Of a stretch of DNA of 11,137 nt, positions 1 to 6,409 are shown piece after piece. The stretch comes from Actinomycetes bacterium (lineage in GTDB: Bacteria; Actinomycetota; Aquicultoria; SURF-47; JAUUWJ01), in the NCBI GenBank assembly GCA_030589175.1, contig JAUUWJ010000009.1:1-11137 (forward strand), read 5' to 3'. Numbering within the stretch: the first letter of the stretch is position 1; each line of letters starts with the position of its first letter. The notes under the pieces were generated by a model. That model was not told the origin of the DNA and did no database searches. It saw only the letters and a program-made list of their open reading frames with translations. The position numbers and the translations under genes were made by a program.

Positions 1-196
1 GAGCGAAAAGTACACGAAACTGAAATCTAAGCAATAGACTCACTATACGGGCGAAGTCATGGCTCCGACTTCTGAACATATAACGGCTGCTTGCGCACTA
101 TTTGACGGTTCTGAAATAATAGTCTCTTAGGGATAGAAAAAAGTGAAAAATCTTTGTATTATGTGTTAGAGAATCGATTAGGAAAGAATTAATATA
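1..196. other. Upstream region without a recognisable gene
   Basis: All three forward frames are closed early by stops at 19-21, 28-30 and 35-37, so at most a few C-terminal codons of an upstream gene (perhaps the expected tungstate-binding protein) could lie here. A 6-bp hairpin, GAAGTC (53-58) with GACTTC (67-72) around an 8-nt loop, has no T-tract after it. A 23-codon frame from 59 to 130 has no convincing ribosome site. I do not recognise a riboswitch. A string resembling the phage T7 promoter lies at 31-55 and is discussed as a finding. Confidence 0.5.
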
Positions 197-862
197 ATGT
201 TAAACACAGTTATTCTGCCATTATTAAGAACACTTCAAGTTACGGGAACTGCTATCTTGATTACTTTACTGATAGGAGTCCCCATAGGTCTGGGTATAGG
301 CCTCGGCCGATATCGGGCAAAGGAATTTTTGATTACCATATTTAATTGGGCAATGGGCGTGCCTCCTGTAGTTATAGGCCTTGTAGTAGCTCTACTATTA
401 TGGAGAAGCGGTATTTTTGGAGCTCTTGGGCTTATGTATACACCGACGGCGATGATAATAGCAGAAACAATAATTGCTCTCCCTTTAGTTATAGGATTTA
501 CGGCAGCAGCAGCTCAATCAATGGACGAAAAGTTAAAGCTGCAGATAATTTCTTTAGGAGCTTCAAAGATTGAATTTTATAAAAAGGTTTTATTTGAAAC
601 AAAAATTCCGGTAATTGCAGCGGTTGTTGCCGGTTATGGTGCCGTGGTATCAGAGGTAGGTGCCGCAATGATGGTAGGAGGAAATATCGCCGGCAAGACA
701 AGAGTTTTGACAACAGCGATAGTGCTGGAGACCAGAACCGGTCATTTTGAAAAAGCAATAGCTCTGTCAATGAGCCTCCTTCTTTTAACATTGATTGTAA
801 ATATTGCTTTAACCAGAATTCAGCAAAAAGGCGGAAGAGTATGGACTCGTACCTGGCTTTAG
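197..862 (+). CDS. tupB: Tungstate/molybdate-type ABC transporter permease (TupB-like)
   Basis: This 221-residue integral membrane protein is the permease of an oxyanion ABC importer and forms the channel for tungstate or molybdate. About five hydrophobic segments are visible, near residues 13-36, 45-68, 84-103, 136-158 and 188-206. The cytoplasmic EAA-type loop that docks the ATPase is around residues 112-138 (SLGASKIEFYKKVLF). A stretch at about 153-175, including EVGAAMMVGGNIAGKTRVL, matches what I recall as a hallmark of TupB-type permeases. The ATG at 197 is preceded by AGGAAAG at 180-186. The gene overlaps the ATPase gene by 22 nt, implying translational coupling. The binding protein TupA would normally precede it but is not seen here. 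Tungstate is favoured over molybdate by family resemblance only; sequence alone cannot fix the specificity. Confidence 0.88.
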   Translation: MLNTVILPLLRTLQVTGTAILITLLIGVPIGLGIGLGRYRAKEFLITIFNWAMGVPPVVIGLVVALLLWRSGIFGALGLMYTPTAMIIAETIIALPLVIGFTAAAAQSMDEKLKLQIISLGASKIEFYKKVLFETKIPVIAAVVAGYGAVVSEVGAAMMVGGNIAGKTRVLTTAIVLETRTGHFEKAIALSMSLLLLTLIVNIALTRIQQKGGRVWTRTWL

Positions 863-1932
863 AAGATATTTATTTAAGACACAAACAAAAATTATTGATT
901 GAAGCTTGTGATTTTTCTCTCGGCAAAGGAGAAATTATAGGCTTGATGGGAGAAAACGGAGCAGGCAAAAGTACGCTATTGCGCATGCTGGCTTTACTGG
1001 AGAAGCCGTCAAAAGGCAAAATTTATTTTGAAGAAAGGCCACTTTTAAATGTAGGTGAAGTTAGAAAGCATATCGCTCTTGTTTTTCCTGAAGCAATGCT
1101 TTTCAAAGGGAATGTCCTTTCCAACATAAGTTATCCGCTAAAGGTTAGAAAGATTAGCAAGCTTGAAATTGTCAAACGCTGCGAAAAGATAATGCAAGCT
1201 TTTGATGTAAGCCACTTGAGTGAACGAAACACAAAAAATTTATCAAGCGGAGAAGCAAGACGAGTGAGCCTGGCTCGTGCATTAGTTTATGAGCCGCAGA
1301 TACTACTGTTAGATGAGCCGTTTCACGAACTGGATATAAAAATCCGAAGAAAAATTGAGAAGCAACTCTTCTCGTTTATTAAAAAGAGAAATATTACGAC
1401 TGTTTTTGTAAGTCATAGTTTCGAAGATATAGCTAAGTTTTGTTCAAAGTTAGCCATAATTGATAAAGGGCGGATTCTTCAGTATGCACCGATTTCAGAA
1501 ATCTTAAGTAAACCAGTCAATAAAACAGTAGCCGATATTCTGGGTAAGACAAGTTTTATTGAAGCTGTAGTTGAAAAAAGCCAGGAAGGTTCTGTCATTG
1601 TTAAAGCAGGTAAAAGAAACTTTATTGTAGCTAGTGATAGTACATTTAAAGCCGGCCAGCATATTTTGCTTAATATAAGGCCGGAAGATATTTTTATCAG
1701 CAATAATGGTGCTTTTAGAAACAGCAGCGTTCGTAATAGTTACCAAGCAACAATCGAGAACATAGAAGACAAAAAGTCTTTTTGCTGTATAAAGTTAGGC
1801 GGAGATTTTAAAAGTGAAGTGGCGGTAACGAAGCAGTCGGTCGAAGAACTAAATCTGTATAACGGAAAAACGGTAGTGGCCGGATTTAAGGCTACAGCTG
1901 CAAAATTATTGGAAAAGGACTCAGATGATTGA
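841..1932 (+). CDS. tupC: Oxyanion ABC transporter ATP-binding protein with Mop/TOBE C-terminal domain (TupC/ModC-like)
   Basis: This 363-residue cytoplasmic ATPase energises the TupB permease. Walker A is GENGAGKST (residues 38-46), the signature is LSSGEARR (134-141), Walker B with the catalytic Glu is ILLLDEP (154-160), and the H-loop is VSHSFED (190-196). After the nucleotide-binding domain come two beta-rich stretches at about 235-285 and 300-357, which fit the TOBE/Mop fold that binds molybdate or tungstate in ModC-type ATPases; this suggests feedback control of transport by the oxyanion. One oddity is the Q-loop, which reads VFPEAMLF (81-88), with Pro83 where Gln is expected. The gene starts inside tupB and its stop overlaps moeA by 8 nt, so the three genes are probably one transcript. 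ModC/WtpC are alternative names. Confidence 0.88.
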   Translation: MDSYLALEDIYLRHKQKLLIEACDFSLGKGEIIGLMGENGAGKSTLLRMLALLEKPSKGKIYFEERPLLNVGEVRKHIALVFPEAMLFKGNVLSNISYPLKVRKISKLEIVKRCEKIMQAFDVSHLSERNTKNLSSGEARRVSLARALVYEPQILLLDEPFHELDIKIRRKIEKQLFSFIKKRNITTVFVSHSFEDIAKFCSKLAIIDKGRILQYAPISEILSKPVNKTVADILGKTSFIEAVVEKSQEGSVIVKAGKRNFIVASDSTFKAGQHILLNIRPEDIFISNNGAFRNSSVRNSYQATIENIEDKKSFCCIKLGGDFKSEVAVTKQSVEELNLYNGKTVVAGFKATAAKLLEKDSDD

Positions 1933-3133
1933 GCCAAAAGAAGCTCTAGATATTATCTTAAATAATGTTAAGTCTCTTCCGGCAAAAAAAGTTTTTCTTG
2001 AAAAAGGACTAGGCCATGTTTTGGTTAATGATATTAAAGCCAAGATTGAGGTTCCGTTATTTGATAACTCGGCAATGGACGGATTTGCTATTCACAAGCA
2101 AGACCTGGGAACAAAAAACTGCTTGAAGGTCATAGGAGAAGTAAAAGCCGGTCAGAAGACTTCAAAGGTAGCGAGCAAAGGAAAGGCAATATCTATTATG
2201 ACCGGAGCGCCGGTTCCAAAAGGAGCAGCGGCAGTAATTCCGATTGAAAATGTAGATGAGGACAAAAAGAAGAAGACTATTGATATAAAAAGTGCTGCAA
2301 ATGATAGAGACAACATACGTAATAAAGGTGAAGATATTAAAAAGGGCTCGGTATTAATAAAGAAAGGAACGATTTTAAAACCTATCCATATAGCTCTGGC
2401 GGCTTCGGTCGGAGTCAGCGAGGTAAAAGTGTTCGAAAAACCGAAAGTCTCAATTGTTGTAACCGGAAATGAGCTGAAGAGACCGGGAACAATATTAAAA
2501 GCGGGCGAGCTTTACGATTCGAATAGCTTTTTATTAAAGAGTTTACTTTTAAAAAATAATTTTGATGTTGCTTATGTTGCCAAAACAAAAGACAACTTGG
2601 ATAAAACAATAAGGACAATTCGAAAGGCGATAGAGAAGGCCGATGTAGTATTAACCACTGGTGGGATAAGTGTCGGAAAATATGACTTTGTTTCACTTGC
2701 CTTGGAAAAGATCGGAGCTAAGAGGTTTTTTAATAAGGTAAAACAAAAGCCCGGAAAACCGCTGTCATTTTTCACCTACCAAAATAAAGCGATAATATCT
2801 TTGCCGGGAAACCCGGTTGCGGTAGCAACTTGTTTTGAAATATACGCAAAACCAATGCTTAAAAAGATGAGCGGAACAAATGATTTGGCCCATAAAGAAA
2901 TTAAGGCTGAAGCGGCTCAGCCTCTCAAAAGGCACAAAAAAAGAACAAATTATATCAGGGTTAATCTGATAAAGAAAAACGGGTCTTATGTTGCCAAGAC
3001 GACTGGTTTTCAAGGATCAGGAGTATTAAGCTCAATGCTAGCTGATGGAATAGCAGTACTGCAGAAAGGAAACGAAAACTTAAAACAAGGAGAGCTTGTA
3101 AAAGTTATTGATTTAGAAGGTAACTACAAATAA
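1925..3133 (+). CDS. moeA: Molybdopterin molybdenumtransferase MoeA
   Basis: MoeA inserts molybdate (or tungstate) into adenylylated molybdopterin, completing the Mo/W cofactor in the cytoplasm. At 402 residues it has normal family length. Visible motifs are DNSAMDGFA (47-55), with the conserved acidic residue at the metal-transfer site; TTGGISVGKYDF (244-255); PGKPLSF (276-282); and LPGNPVA (293-299). The C-terminal part (about 325-397) fits the usual MoeA domain IV. The ATG at 1925 lies inside the tupC stop region and is preceded by AAGGA at about 1916, so translation is likely coupled to tupC. Placing metal uptake directly before metal insertion is a logical operon. The gene ends 13 nt from the convergent mobB gene. 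Confidence 0.95.
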   Translation: MIEPKEALDIILNNVKSLPAKKVFLEKGLGHVLVNDIKAKIEVPLFDNSAMDGFAIHKQDLGTKNCLKVIGEVKAGQKTSKVASKGKAISIMTGAPVPKGAAAVIPIENVDEDKKKKTIDIKSAANDRDNIRNKGEDIKKGSVLIKKGTILKPIHIALAASVGVSEVKVFEKPKVSIVVTGNELKRPGTILKAGELYDSNSFLLKSLLLKNNFDVAYVAKTKDNLDKTIRTIRKAIEKADVVLTTGGISVGKYDFVSLALEKIGAKRFFNKVKQKPGKPLSFFTYQNKAIISLPGNPVAVATCFEIYAKPMLKKMSGTNDLAHKEIKAEAAQPLKRHKKRTNYIRVNLIKKNGSYVAKTTGFQGSGVLSSMLADGIAVLQKGNENLKQGELVKVIDLEGNYK

Positions 3134-3146
3134 GTAATTAAGAATC

Positions 3147-3812
3147 TTATTTCTTTTTCTTTTCTTTTTCTAGATTAACTTCAATAAATATTTTTTTTGG
3201 ATTTTCAACATCTTTTAAAGATGAGGCTAGGCCAGCGACTGTTTTTCCAATTAGATCTTGGACAAATGATTTCATGGGAACTTTTTTATTATTGACGGTA
3301 AGGCGCGCTCTTATTTTTTTATCCGGTTTTTCCAAATAATTCTCTTTTAGGTAGGTGGCAATCTTTTTTGCATCTTCTAAGCCAAACTGCTTTGTCTTAA
3401 AATTAATTTTCTTATCGGTTACAAGAAGTATTAATTCTCCATCCTTACAAAGAGGGTTTGAACTAATCTCATTTCTAAGAATTTCGATCTTGGGAGAGGG
3501 AAAGTTTTTAAATCCTTCACTGAGAACAATATCGAAGTCGGGGAAGAATTCTTTTGCTAAATAATCCAGACTTAGTTCTTCTTTTGTATCTTTTATAAGA
3601 GCAACTTTATCAGGTCCCGAAATAGAAATTGCTTCAGCGCCACTTTGCTTTAGTCGATAGCTATCTTTGCCTTCGTGGTCTAAATCAAAACCGTGGTGAG
3701 CATGTTTTATGACAGCTACGCGAAATCCAAGCTCTTTTAGTTCGGGGATGAGCTTTTCTAAAAAGGTTGTTTTTCCGCTTTTACTGTGTCCAACTACAGG
3801 GATTATTTTCAT
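3147..3812 (-). CDS. mobB: MobB-like GTPase, molybdopterin-guanine dinucleotide biosynthesis adaptor, with C-terminal extension
   Basis: MobB is a P-loop GTPase that assists conversion of Mo-molybdopterin to the guanine dinucleotide form used by DMSO-reductase-family enzymes such as the one in this window. The P-loop is GHSKSGKTT (8-16). The characteristic KHAHHGFDLDHEGKDSYRL (36-54) and LSEGFK (97-102) are present. At 221 residues it is longer than the roughly 175 of E. coli MobB. The extra C-terminal part, about 165-221, contains VNNKKVPMKSFVQDLIGKTV and ends in a lysine run; from memory, similar tails occur on MobB proteins of some anaerobes, and their role is unknown to me. The gene converges on moeA and is divergent from tatA. 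There is no strong ribosome site before the ATG at 3812. Confidence 0.9.
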   Translation of the reverse strand: MKIIPVVGHSKSGKTTFLEKLIPELKELGFRVAVIKHAHHGFDLDHEGKDSYRLKQSGAEAISISGPDKVALIKDTKEELSLDYLAKEFFPDFDIVLSEGFKNFPSPKIEILRNEISSNPLCKDGELILLVTDKKINFKTKQFGLEDAKKIATYLKENYLEKPDKKIRARLTVNNKKVPMKSFVQDLIGKTVAGLASSLKDVENPKKIFIEVNLEKEKKKK

Positions 3813-3838
3813 ATCTAAGTTGCTCGTAATAGAGCCTT

Positions 3839-3867
3839 ACTTTAACAGCAATAAAAGATTCTAGCAA
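3839..3867 (-). promoter_or_regulatory. mobB: Candidate sigma-70-type promoter for mobB
   Basis: Read on the minus strand there is TTGCTA (3862-3867), a 17-nt spacer and TAAAGT (3839-3844), each 4 of 6 to consensus. Transcription would begin near 3832, about 20 nt before the mobB ATG. The match is weak and the region is AT-rich, so chance is a real alternative. Confidence 0.28.
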
Positions 3868-3911
3868 TTAAGAGCGAATTAAAAAAAGGCTATTTTTATT
3901 GTGAAAACAAG

Positions 3912-3920
3912 TGTTATAAT
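3912..3920 (+). promoter_or_regulatory. tatA: Extended -10 promoter for tatA-tatC
   Basis: TGTTATAAT combines a perfect TATAAT (3915-3920) with the TGn extension. No good -35 element is found 16-18 nt upstream, as is common for extended -10 promoters. The start would be near 3927, giving a leader of about 30 nt before the tatA ATG at 3956. Confidence 0.6.
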
Positions 3921-3955
3921 CTAAGGGAAATTGATAAGTTTTGCAAGGAGGCACA

Positions 3956-4162
3956 ATGTTTGGACTAGGCCCGACAGAATTATTGATAATACTTGCGATA
4001 GTCGTATTATTGTTTGGAGCATCGAGAATACCACAAGTTGCCAAGTCTCTCGGAAAAGCGAGCAAAGAATTTAAGAAAGGCGTAGAAGACGGCGAAGCTG
4101 AAGCGGAAACTAAAACAAAAGCGACGAAAAAAAAGCGAAAAGCAAATAAGACTAAAGTTTAA
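3956..4162 (+). CDS. tatA: Sec-independent translocase protein TatA
   Basis: TatA oligomers form the pore or membrane-weakening patch through which folded twin-arginine proteins cross the cytoplasmic membrane. The 68-residue protein has the standard plan: a short N-terminus, one membrane helix (about 5-20, [14 protein letters not shown]), an FG hinge with [13 protein letters not shown], an amphipathic helix (about 25-45), and a charged tail rich in Glu then Lys. The ATG at 3956 is chosen because AAGGAGG sits at 3945-3951; an in-frame TTG at 3941 lies upstream of that site. tatC follows after 52 nt. The twin-arginine catalytic subunit at 6499 is the obvious local client. Confidence 0.93.
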   Translation: MFGLGPTELLIILAIVVLLFGASRIPQVAKSLGKASKEFKKGVEDGEAEAETKTKATKKKRKANKTKV

Positions 4163-4214
4163 ATAAGAGTTCTATAGATTCTCCTCAAATATTTTTCAGG
4201 AAAGATTCAACGAA

Positions 4215-4952
4215 ATGAATGATGCAAAAATAGATTTCTGGGATCATGTTAGCGAAGCGAGAAAGAGACTGTTACTAAGCTCTATTATTGTCTTAGTTCT
4301 TGGATCTGTTTGTTATGTTTACTGGGAATTTCTGTATTCGATTATCGCAAAACCTGCCGGTGTACAAAAATTCATAAGTATTAGTGTAATGGAGCCGTTT
4401 TCTGCTCGTTTTAAGCTGGCTCTGTGGGGAGGTTTTCTTCTCGGGTTTCCTTTCATCTTGTATCAATTACTGGCCTTTATAGTTCCCGGCCTTACGAAAA
4501 GAGAAAAAAGATTTCTAATTGTTATGGCCCTTTTTATGGTCGCCTTATTTTATGGCGGTATTTATTTTGGCTACACTTACGTACTGGCGATAGCTATAAG
4601 ATGGCTTGAAGCTCAAGGAGCGGGATTGATTACGCCTTATCTTACCATAAGCCAATACATCTCTTTTATAGGTCTTTTCTTGCTAGCTTTTGGAATATCA
4701 TTTGAAACGCCGGTGATTATTGTTGTTTTGGTCAGAGTAGGCGTCGTAAGGCCGATAACTTTAATAAAGCAATGGAGAGTTGTAGTGATCATAATATTGC
4801 TTGCTGCTGCTATTCTTACTCCTGATTGGAGTCCGGTAACAATGGGAATTATGGCTCTGCCTATGCTGGTTCTCTATATATTAGGAGTGGGGTTGTCTTT
4901 CATTTTTGCTCCAAAAAAACGTCTTCGTGAAAGTCGATCAGAAGCTGGATAA
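4215..4952 (+). CDS. tatC: Sec-independent translocase protein TatC
   Basis: TatC is the membrane receptor that binds the twin-arginine signal peptide. This 245-residue protein has six hydrophobic segments, as expected. The N-terminal cytoplasmic motif reads FWDHVSEARKRL (8-19), matching the family's H-x2-E-x-R-x-R-L signal-binding segment. MEPFSARFKLAL, PGLTKREKRF (the conserved Glu of the first cytoplasmic loop), FGISFETPV and the late LTPDWSPVT also match the family. AGGAAAG at 4198-4204 precedes the ATG. It follows tatA on the same strand and converges on the second TatA-type gene. The basic tail after the last helix is short. Identity is very secure. Confidence 0.95.
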   Translation: MNDAKIDFWDHVSEARKRLLLSSIIVLVLGSVCYVYWEFLYSIIAKPAGVQKFISISVMEPFSARFKLALWGGFLLGFPFILYQLLAFIVPGLTKREKRFLIVMALFMVALFYGGIYFGYTYVLAIAIRWLEAQGAGLITPYLTISQYISFIGLFLLAFGISFETPVIIVVLVRVGVVRPITLIKQWRVVVIIILLAAAILTPDWSPVTMGIMALPMLVLYILGVGLSFIFAPKKRLRESRSEAG

Positions 4953-4982
4953 GATTCTTTGATATTAACCTTAATCTTTTTT
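4951..4982 (+). terminator. Weak candidate terminator after tatC
   Basis: AAGATT (4951-4956) pairs with AATCTT (4973-4978) across a 16-nt loop, and six T residues (4977-4982) overlap and follow the stem. The stem is short and AT-only, so the structure is weak. It lies in the 28-nt gap between convergent genes, where a terminator is expected. Confidence 0.3.
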
Positions 4983-5190
4983 AGCTAGGGGATTGACTTT
5001 TTGGCTTATCGTCTTTAGTGTCTTCTTCGGCATAGCTTTGCACATCTTTTAAAATTTTTTTACTGGTCTGATTAAAACTGTTGATTGCTTTACCAATAGA
5101 GCGGGCGAGTTCTGGGAGCTTCTTAGGTCCAAAAATCAACAGAGCGATAAGCAGTATTAAGAAAAGTTCTTGTGGTCCTAGTCCGAGCAT
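4981..5190 (-). CDS. Second TatA/TatB-type translocase subunit
   Basis: This 69-residue protein has the TatA/B plan: MLGLGPQELF, a single membrane helix (about 7-21), the FGPKKLPELARSIGKAI hinge and amphipathic helix, and a hydrophilic acidic and serine-rich tail. The hinge is closer to the TatA consensus than that of the tatA gene at 3956. It might act as the TatB partner, since no longer TatB is present, or as a second TatA; short proteins of this family cannot be reliably told apart by sequence. GGAGA (plus-strand 5196-5200) sits 5 nt before the ATG at 5190. The gene converges with tatC and lies downstream of the multi-cluster Fe-S gene, separated from it by a hairpin. Confidence 0.88.
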   Translation of the reverse strand: MLGLGPQELFLILLIALLIFGPKKLPELARSIGKAINSFNQTSKKILKDVQSYAEEDTKDDKPKSQSPS

Positions 5191-5216
5191 AAATATCTCC
5201 TAGTTTATGATTTATG

Positions 5217-5245
5217 AGTTTAGCAGGGGTCGAGCTAAAATTCAA
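5217..5245 (-). promoter_or_regulatory. Candidate promoter for the second TatA/B gene
   Basis: On the minus strand TTGAAT (5240-5245), a 17-nt spacer and TAAACT (5217-5222) preceded by TGC form a -35 and extended -10 pair, each hexamer 4 of 6 to consensus. The start would be about 20 nt before the ATG. It sits just downstream of a hairpin that could end the preceding transcript, consistent with separate expression. Confidence 0.35.
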
Positions 5246-5248
5246 ATA

Positions 5249-5270
5249 GCTTAATCAATATAGATTAAGC
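5249..5270 (-). terminator. Perfect 8-bp hairpin at the end of the Fe-S protein gene
   Basis: GCTTAATC (5249-5256) and GATTAAGC (5263-5270) form a perfect 8-bp inverted repeat with a 6-nt loop. It overlaps the stop codon of the minus-strand gene (5265-5267). On that strand it is followed by TATTTGAATTTT, a loose T-rich tract, so an intrinsic terminator is plausible but imperfect. A protein-binding palindrome is the alternative. Confidence 0.45.
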
Positions 5271-5272
5271 AA
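5259..5272 (+). repeat. 14-nt direct repeat, copy 1
   Basis: TATAGATTAAGCAA here is repeated exactly and in the same orientation at 6437-6450. This copy contains the right arm of the hairpin at the end of the Fe-S protein gene. A chance match is possible in AT-rich DNA. Confidence 0.5.
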
Positions 5273-6341
5273 AAAGCGATTCGATATTGCTATTAAAGGT
5301 TTTCTTTTTCTGGCAACTGAGGCAAGTGTTCTGCTCTTTATCTGTTAGCAATCGGCCACAGCTTGAGCACCTACTGACTTTTGATTTTTTTAATATCAAA
5401 TTTCTTTTCAAGAGTGCCGTATTAGTTAGGCTAGCGATATTAAGGCTAGCCCTTGGGCATGCATCGAGGCAAAGCTTGCAACCGCTACATTTAAGCGTTT
5501 GAAATCTTAGTCGTAGGTGTTCTTTTTTCACCTGGCTGAAAAGGGCACCGGTAGGACAAAGTTCACTGCATTTGAGACACAGGTCGCAATCTTTGTTTAA
5601 AGTTACCTGGAAGAACGGCAACTCTGTCTGTTTTTTAGTTTGAATTTTATCTTTCTCAACTATTGATTTCAAAATCAGGCGGCTTTTAGAGATGGTATTG
5701 TTTTTATCTTTATTGCTTGAAAAAGCGGATGCACCAACATGAGCCAGATTCTTAGAAACAGTTGCCATGAATTGCCTTCTGCTAAGTTTGTTCTTTTGCA
5801 TATCGAGTTTTTCAGAAATAGTTATTTCTTTTCTACTACCGATAATTTCAAGAAAATTATTGGCTAATGTTACTTTTTCATTTATTAAAGGAAGAGCTTT
5901 ATTTTTATAGTTACATTTATTGCATGAATCGGTGATTAGGATTAGCCCGTGCGTTTTAAGAGCAGTTTGAACGAGGATTGCTTCATTTAAACTTGCTAAA
6001 CAATTAAATTTATTAGATTCTTTTTGTTTTGATTTCTGACAACTGAAAGATGTGATTTTATCGGAGTCTAGTTTATCTAATACTAAATTAAAAAAAGAAG
6101 GTTTTGAATAAAACGCTTCGTTAGGACAAACGCTCAGACAAAGGCCGCAGGATGTGCATTTGTCTTTGGAAAATAAAATTTTATTATTTTCGATTTTTAT
6201 TGCTTTTTCCGGACAAACTTGGTGGCAAGTAGAACATTTGCTGAACTTAAATTGCTTCAAGCACTTGCTGTTATCAAGCTCTACTTGAATATCGGCTGGC
6301 GTTTCAACTAACTTTTCGGCGATTTTTATTATGTCTATCAT
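5265..6341 (-). CDS. Multi-cluster 4Fe-4S protein with internal twin-arginine motif
   Basis: This 358-residue protein has several cysteine modules, in order: an atypical set C27, C36, C39, C43; a standard ferredoxin motif C62-x2-C65-x2-C68-x3-C72-P; a middle segment with C101, C114, C140 and C143; an internal twin-arginine sequence KLSRRQFMATVSK (185-197); two ferredoxin motifs at C252/255/258/262 and C285/288/291/295; and a C-terminal C325-x2-C328-x11-C340-x2-C343 resembling a zinc ribbon or rubredoxin knuckle. The N-terminus has no signal peptide, so it is probably cytoplasmic unless the internal motif is used. Divergent placement next to a molybdoenzyme operon recalls NapF-like accessory ferredoxins that help assemble or reduce the enzyme, but that role is inference. 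No clear ribosome site precedes the ATG at 6341. I cannot name a specific family. Confidence 0.85.
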   Translation of the reverse strand: MIDIIKIAEKLVETPADIQVELDNSKCLKQFKFSKCSTCHQVCPEKAIKIENNKILFSKDKCTSCGLCLSVCPNEAFYSKPSFFNLVLDKLDSDKITSFSCQKSKQKESNKFNCLASLNEAILVQTALKTHGLILITDSCNKCNYKNKALPLINEKVTLANNFLEIIGSRKEITISEKLDMQKNKLSRRQFMATVSKNLAHVGASAFSSNKDKNNTISKSRLILKSIVEKDKIQTKKQTELPFFQVTLNKDCDLCLKCSELCPTGALFSQVKKEHLRLRFQTLKCSGCKLCLDACPRASLNIASLTNTALLKRNLILKKSKVSRCSSCGRLLTDKEQNTCLSCQKKKTFNSNIESLFA

Positions 6342-6353
6342 TCGTTGATTAAT

Positions 6354-6382
6354 ACATTATTACAGTTAAGTTGTAGTGTAAA
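6354..6382 (-). promoter_or_regulatory. Candidate promoter for the Fe-S protein gene
   Basis: On the minus strand TTTACA (6377-6382), a 17-nt spacer and TAATGT (6354-6359) resemble -35 and -10 elements. The start would fall only about 6 nt before the ATG at 6341, giving an almost leaderless transcript, which fits the lack of a ribosome site but is uncertain in such AT-rich DNA. Confidence 0.28.
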
Positions 6383-6409
6383 TATTAATAAAAAATATCT
6401 AAAAATATA

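Noticed and set aside
59..130. A 23-codon frame beginning MAPTSEHITAAC, considered as a leader peptide
   Set aside because: No Shine-Dalgarno site at proper spacing, no regulatory repeat codons, and no resemblance to known leader peptides.
1..196. Moco/Tuco riboswitch upstream of the tungstate transporter genes
   Set aside because: Context is right, and there is a GGGCGAAG stretch followed by a short hairpin, but I could not lay out the multi-stem conserved structure; needs a covariance-model test before being called.
3881..3900. A-run/T-run around GGCTA as a terminator between mobB and tatA
   Set aside because: The pairing is A-T only, and the region lies at the 5' ends of two divergent genes, where no terminator is expected.
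5265..5801. Internal start at Met181 producing a short Tat-exported ferredoxin
   Set aside because: No ribosome site before the codon and only a weakly hydrophobic stretch after the RR pair; kept as part of a finding but not annotated as a gene.
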